From: Brevundimonas sp.
GTDB taxonomy: Bacteria > Pseudomonadota > Alphaproteobacteria > Caulobacterales > Caulobacteraceae
Assembly: GCF_031082345.1 (NCBI RefSeq)
Contig: NZ_JAVHLH010000104.1
Span: 1-8,992 of the forward strand
DNA length: 8,992 nt
Reading direction: 5' to 3'
Shown here one piece after another: positions 6,276-8,992 of this stretch. Below the pieces are notes generated by a model, which worked only from the letters and a program-made list of their open reading frames with translations, made no database searches and was not told the origin of the DNA. The translations under genes and the position numbers were made by a program. The number at the start of each line of letters is the position of its first letter. Position 1 is the stretch's first letter.

Positions 6276-6718
6276 GCGGCGGGGGCATCGGGAGCGCCCG
6301 GACGCCCTGGCACCTGTGGGTCGTCGGGGTCGTGGCCGCGCTGTGGAACGGCTTCGGCTGTTTCGACTACGTCATGACCCAGACGCGGCGCGACGAATGG
6401 TTCGCCCAGATGGACATGACGCCGGCGCAGCTGGACTATTTCAACGCCATGCCGGCCTGGACCCACGCGGCCTGGGCGATCGGGGTCTGGGGCGGCTTGC
6501 TGGGCGCGATCCTGTTGCTGCTGCGCAAGAAGCTGGCGACGCCGGTCTTCGTGGTCTCGTTCCTCGGCTGGCTGGCCGGCGCGGTCTACGCCTTCGGGAT
6601 GTCGGACGGGCTTGAGGCCATGGGGTCGATGTGGCCGATGCAGATCGTCATCGGCGGCGCCTGCGTCTTCTTCATCTGGTACGCCTGGACCATGGGCAAG
6701 AAGGGCGTCCTGCGCTGA
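6272..6718 (+). CDS. Uncharacterised four-helix integral membrane protein, second of a tandem pair
   Basis: This is a 148-residue paralog of the preceding gene, with the same layout of four helices (about 13-30, 65-83, 89-108, 122-140). Identical blocks include TPWHLW at residues 11-16 in both, LWNGFG-x-[YF]-D, DY-[YF]-x-x-MP-x-W, GVWG, and the tail WYAW-x-M-x-KKGVLR. The start is GTG 6272, whose TG is shared with the TGA stop of the previous gene (GTGA overlap). I prefer this to the ATG at 6200, which would run 76 bases into the upstream gene, because GTG 6272 aligns the two paralogs residue for residue at the N-terminus. The loop after helix 1 (about 37-55) and that after helix 3 (about 109-119) differ most between the copies. 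Function unknown; membrane topology and a shared complex are inferred. Confidence 0.8.
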   Translation: MSGGGIGSARTPWHLWVVGVVAALWNGFGCFDYVMTQTRRDEWFAQMDMTPAQLDYFNAMPAWTHAAWAIGVWGGLLGAILLLLRKKLATPVFVVSFLGWLAGAVYAFGMSDGLEAMGSMWPMQIVIGGACVFFIWYAWTMGKKGVLR

Positions 6719-6730
6719 CGACGGGCTGAC

Positions 6731-6739
6731 GGGGGAGGG
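6731..6739 (+). promoter_or_regulatory. Purine-rich ribosome site serving a five-codon leader ORF
   Basis: GGGGGAGGG lies 10 bases before ATG 6750, but 21 bases before the GTG 6761 start of the pseudouridine synthase, which is too far for direct use. It therefore fits the leader ORF better than the gene. Confidence 0.45.
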
Positions 6740-6749
6740 CGGTTCGCGT

Positions 6750-6764
6750 ATGCACGCGCGGTGA
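6750..6764 (+). CDS. Possible leader mini-ORF (Met-His-Ala-Arg-stop) coupled to the pseudouridine synthase
   Basis: ATG 6750, three sense codons and TGA 6762-6764 form a minimal ORF. Its stop overlaps the GTG start (6761-6763) of the downstream gene as GTGA. A good ribosome site precedes this ATG, while the GTG has none at proper distance. Terminating ribosomes could therefore restart on the GTG. The peptide itself need not have a function. Chance occurrence is possible, because short ORFs are frequent. Confidence 0.35.
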   Translation: MHAR

Positions 6765-7486
6765 CCGACCGCTCCCCCGTTTCCCTCTCCGAAGACGAGA
6801 TCGCCGCCGTCCGTTCGTGGGTGCTGCACGAGGACCCGCACGTCCTCGTCCTCGACAAGCCCGCCGGCCTGTCCAGCCAGGGCGGGCGGATCAAGGCGCA
6901 TACGCTGGACGACCTGCTGTGGGCCTTCATGCGCTCCAACGGCAAGCGGCCCGAACTGGTCCACCGGCTGGACCGCGACACCTCCGGCGTCATCCTCGCG
7001 GCGAAGACCAAGCCGGCCGCCGGCTTCCTCGGCAAGGCGCTGCAGATGCGCCGCTTCCGCAAGACCTATCTGGCCCTCGTCGCCGCCGCGCCGGAGCCGC
7101 GCTCGGGCATGATCGACGCGCCCCTGGTCCGCCAGGAGATCGGCCGCGAAAGCTATATGCGGGTCTGCGCCTTCGACGCCCCCGGCGCCCAGGGTTCGCA
7201 AAGCCGCTACCGGACCCTGTCGGCCTCCGAGGACGGGGCCCTGGTCGAGCTGGAGCCGCTGACCGGACGGATGCACCAGCTGCGCGTCCACATGGCCCAT
7301 ATCGGCCGGCCGCTGGTCGGCGACCCCCGCTACGGCGGCGCCCTGACCTTCGCCGGCCGGGCCGCGCCCCGCCTGATGCTGCATGCGGCGAAACTGACCT
7401 TCCCCCATCCCGAGGGCGGCGACCGCACCGTCGAGGCGCCGCTGCCGGCGGATTTCGAGGCGTTGAGGCAGGCGGCGGGACTTTAG
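6761..7486 (+). CDS. RluA family pseudouridine synthase
   Basis: This 241-residue enzyme isomerises uridine to pseudouridine in rRNA or tRNA in the cytoplasm. The catalytic motif HRLDRDTSG (68-76) carries the nucleophilic Asp71. It is flanked by the earlier LDKPAGL motif (31-37), the RKTYLALV strand (100-107, with the conserved Tyr) and the late motif GRMHQLRVHMAHIGRPLVGDPRYG (start about 168). There is no N-terminal S4 RNA-binding domain. The protein opens directly with a short lead and the catalytic domain, as in the shorter RluA/TruC-type members. The target base cannot be read from the sequence. GTG 6761 is the only reasonable start: no ATG, GTG or TTG lies in frame between it and the upstream stop TGA 6716-6718. 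It is poorly served by a ribosome site except through the leader ORF. It follows the four-helix pair by 42 bases and is probably in the same transcript. Confidence 0.93.
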   Translation: MTDRSPVSLSEDEIAAVRSWVLHEDPHVLVLDKPAGLSSQGGRIKAHTLDDLLWAFMRSNGKRPELVHRLDRDTSGVILAAKTKPAAGFLGKALQMRRFRKTYLALVAAAPEPRSGMIDAPLVRQEIGRESYMRVCAFDAPGAQGSQSRYRTLSASEDGALVELEPLTGRMHQLRVHMAHIGRPLVGDPRYGGALTFAGRAAPRLMLHAAKLTFPHPEGGDRTVEAPLPADFEALRQAAGL

Positions 7487-7510
7487 GAACATTCCACGCC
7501 GCCCGACGCT
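7486..7510 (+). promoter_or_regulatory. Weak EcfG-like promoter candidate upstream of the small lipoprotein
   Basis: GGAAC at 7486-7490 is followed after 16 bases by CGCT at 7507-7510, one mismatch from the EcfG -10 CGTT. It lies 28 bases before ATG 7539, leaving a leader of about 20 bases, which still contains the GGAG ribosome site at 7528-7531. The single mismatch in a four-base element makes this weak. Confidence 0.25.
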
Positions 7511-7538
7511 ATTTCAGGGAACGCCCCGGAGCCCCGCC

Positions 7539-8045
7539 ATGAAGCGCCTGACCCTGCCCCTGATCGCCGCCGCCGGCCTCGCCCTGTCGGCCTGCGCCAG
7601 CCTCGCCCCCTACGGCCCGCAGATGGGGCCCGGCGGGCAGGGCTATGTCGAGCAGCGGATCGAGTCCAACCGCTTCCGCGTCACCTACAATGGCGTCGGC
7701 GCGCCCGGCCCGGTCGCCGACATGGCCCTGTTGCGCGCCGCCGAGCTGACCACGGCTCAGGGCTATGACTGGTTCGAGGTGACCCAGCGCTGGATCGACG
7801 GCCGGCCCGACAGCGCCGGCGGCCTGCGCCCCAGCGTCGGCGTCGGCTACGGCTCGAGCAGCTACGGCGGCCGCTACGGCAGCTATCGCAGCTCGGGGGT
7901 CGGCGTCGGCGTCGGTCTCAACTTCAGCGGCCCGTCCCCGACCTCGACGACGCTGGAGGTCGTGATGGGTAATGGCGAAACCCCCGACCGTCCCAACGCC
8001 TATGACGCCCGCGGCGTCCAGGACGCCCTGCGTCCCCGGCTCTAG
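7539..8045 (+). CDS. Small lipoprotein of the CC0125/CC1285 type
   Basis: This 168-residue secreted lipoprotein has a short basic N-terminus, a hydrophobic core and the lipobox LSAC, with Cys19 as the lipid-modified residue. The mature part begins with a short linker. It then has the conserved block GYVEQRIESNRFRVTYNG (about 35-52), a helix with LLRAAELTTAQGYDWFEV (about 65-82) and a glycine/serine/tyrosine-rich low-complexity stretch (about 103-128). A C-terminal strand, TTLEVVMG, follows. The YVEQRIESNRFRV and RAAELT-x-x-GYDWF blocks are what I recognise from the Caulobacter-named CC0125/CC1285 lipoprotein family, which has no established function. The family also resembles other small envelope lipoproteins with this 'RAAELT..GYDWF' helix. 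GGAG at 7528-7531, 7 bases upstream, supports this start. The gene shares a CTAG holding both stop codons with the convergent hydrolase. Confidence 0.8.
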   Translation: MKRLTLPLIAAAGLALSACASLAPYGPQMGPGGQGYVEQRIESNRFRVTYNGVGAPGPVADMALLRAAELTTAQGYDWFEVTQRWIDGRPDSAGGLRPSVGVGYGSSSYGGRYGSYRSSGVGVGVGLNFSGPSPTSTTLEVVMGNGETPDRPNAYDARGVQDALRPRL

Positions 8046-8992
8046 GGGCTCGGCGACCGCTCGGGCTCCCGTTCGTCCACGAAGTGAGCCACCGTCCGCC
8101 ACAGTTCCGCGTCGTGGCCCACCCACAGATGGCCGCCGTCCGGATAGAGCACCAGCCGCGCGCCGGGAATCCGCCCCGCGGTATGGATGGCCGCCTTGTC
8201 GGTCTCGTACAGGTCGCCGCGCGCGCCGATGACCAGGGTGGGGCAGGCGATCCGCTCCACCGGCCAGTCCGGCGGCGTCCCTGCCGTGGCCGAGTCCATC
8301 AGCAGGCCCTCGCGCCGGGCGCTGACCGGCAGGATGTGGAACATCGCCTCCCGCACCCGGGCCCGCTCGCTCCGCGACGCCGCCTTCACCGTCGCCGGAT
8401 CGGTCGCCAGCACCATCCGCGTCATGAAGTCCGGCGCCGCCCGTACACCGGCCCAGAACAGCAGGTCCGAGCCCAGCGCCGCATTGATCGTCCGCTGCGT
8501 CGTCGCGTCCGGGGCGGCGTTGGCCCCCGGCAGCCGCTCGGGGGCGTGGAGGGCCGGAACCGCCAGCACCAGCCCGCGACACCGCTCCGGGTGCCTGAGC
8601 GCCAGCTGGGTCGCGGACAGCGCTCCCGCCGAGCCGCCGAAGACGACCGCCTCCTCGATGCCCAGCCGGCGCATCAGCCAGTCCAGAGCATCGGCCTGCA
8701 TCTCGGGCGTGGCGTCGTCCGGCATGGCGCTGCGCAGATAGCCGAAGCGCGAGGGGGCGATGATGCGCACGCCGTGGCCCGCCAGCGGCGCGCTGAACGC
8801 CAGCCCCTGGTCGAAGCCGCCGCCGCTGCCGTGGATGAACAGGACCGGCGGGCCCTCGCCGGTGTCGGCGTATTCGATCGGTCCCCAGGGGCTGTCGACG
8901 ACCCGGCTGCGGTCGAGTGTGGCCGCCCGGGCCTCGGCGAGGTCGCGGCGGAAGGCGAGCGACACGGTCGCGACCACGCCGATCGCCACGGC
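8042..8992 (-). CDS. Alpha/beta hydrolase, probably membrane-anchored (5' end probably outside window)
   Basis: The reading frame is open to the right edge, so the true start may lie outside. GTG 8989 is only the first possible start inside the window. Counting from it there are 315 residues. The alpha/beta-hydrolase core has the oxyanion-hole motif HGSGGG (53-58), nucleophile elbow GGSAG with Ser120, acid Asp259 (GARGDLYE) and His287 (DGGHLWV), giving a complete triad. A cap region lies at about 145-240. The visible N-terminus (AIGVVATVSLAF, then basic residues) looks like the end of a signal anchor or signal peptide, so the enzyme is probably tethered at or exported across the inner membrane. 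The substrate is unknown; esterase, haloperoxidase-like and lactonase activities all occur in this fold. It converges on the lipoprotein gene with overlapping stops. Confidence 0.88.
   Translation of the reverse strand, partial: AVAIGVVATVSLAFRRDLAEARAATLDRSRVVDSPWGPIEYADTGEGPPVLFIHGSGGGFDQGLAFSAPLAGHGVRIIAPSRFGYLRSAMPDDATPEMQADALDWLMRRLGIEEAVVFGGSAGALSATQLALRHPERCRGLVLAVPALHAPERLPGANAAPDATTQRTINAALGSDLLFWAGVRAAPDFMTRMVLATDPATVKAASRSERARVREAMFHILPVSARREGLLMDSATAGTPPDWPVERIACPTLVIGARGDLYETDKAAIHTAGRIPGARLVLYPDGGHLWVGHDAELWRTVAHFVDEREPERSPSP

Noticed and set aside
6191..7492. 433-codon minus-strand ORF opposite the membrane protein and pseudouridine synthase genes
   Set aside because: The + strand genes have clear motifs and paralogy; this frame shows only GC-driven composition.
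7509..8582. 357-codon minus-strand ORF spanning the lipoprotein and part of the hydrolase
   Set aside because: It crosses two real genes on opposite strands and has Gly/Ala/Arg-rich shadow composition.
1..8992. Mobile elements, integrase sites, CRISPR arrays, tRNA/rRNA genes, riboswitches
   Set aside because: Read on both strands, no repeat-spacer pattern, transposase motif, terminal inverted repeats or tRNA-like cloverleaf was seen.

Overview
The window is GC-rich chromosomal DNA, with strong G/C preference at third codon positions, GTG starts and long spurious antisense ORFs. It most resembles an alphaproteobacterium of the Caulobacterales (Brevundimonas- or Caulobacter-like). Three things point there: a small lipoprotein of the type named CC0125/CC1285 after Caulobacter crescentus genes, a near-perfect EcfG-type general-stress promoter (GGAAC-N16-CGTT), and the overall gene style. 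The genus is inferred, not proven. No tRNA, rRNA, CRISPR array, insertion sequence or phage gene was seen, and coding density is very high, with no gene-free stretch above about 175 bases.

Layout, left to right. Bases 1-161 hold the 3' end of a GNAT acetyltransferase (+). It converges on a two-gene ABC exporter operon (-): a BcrA/NatA-like ATPase (1037-1963) followed by an overlapping ABC-2 permease (175-1047). The 173-bp divergent region 1964-2136 separates this operon from a HtrA/DegP-type serine protease (2137-3528, +). The protease carries a lipoprotein signal and a candidate EcfG promoter. It ends tail-to-tail, sharing a CTAG, with a pair of tandem VOC/glyoxalase-fold genes (3525-3947 and 3949-4365, -). 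A 71-bp divergent region leads to rarA/mgsA (4437-5756, +).

Downstream on the + strand are two tandem paralogous four-helix membrane proteins of unknown function (5820-6275 and 6272-6718, overlapping by GTGA). They are followed by an RluA-family pseudouridine synthase (6761-7486), whose GTG start overlaps the stop of a five-codon leader ORF, and then a small lipoprotein (7539-8045). The lipoprotein again shares a CTAG stop tail-to-tail with an alpha/beta hydrolase (8042 to the window end, -).

Most genes are ordinary housekeeping or accessory genes, and I do not see a clear new multi-gene defence or metabolic system. The points most worth a second look are the stress-promoter plus lipoprotein-HtrA pairing, the unexplained tandem four-helix proteins, the leader ORF before the pseudouridine synthase, the two convergent pairs sharing CTAG stops, and an AT-rich rare-codon island inside rarA.
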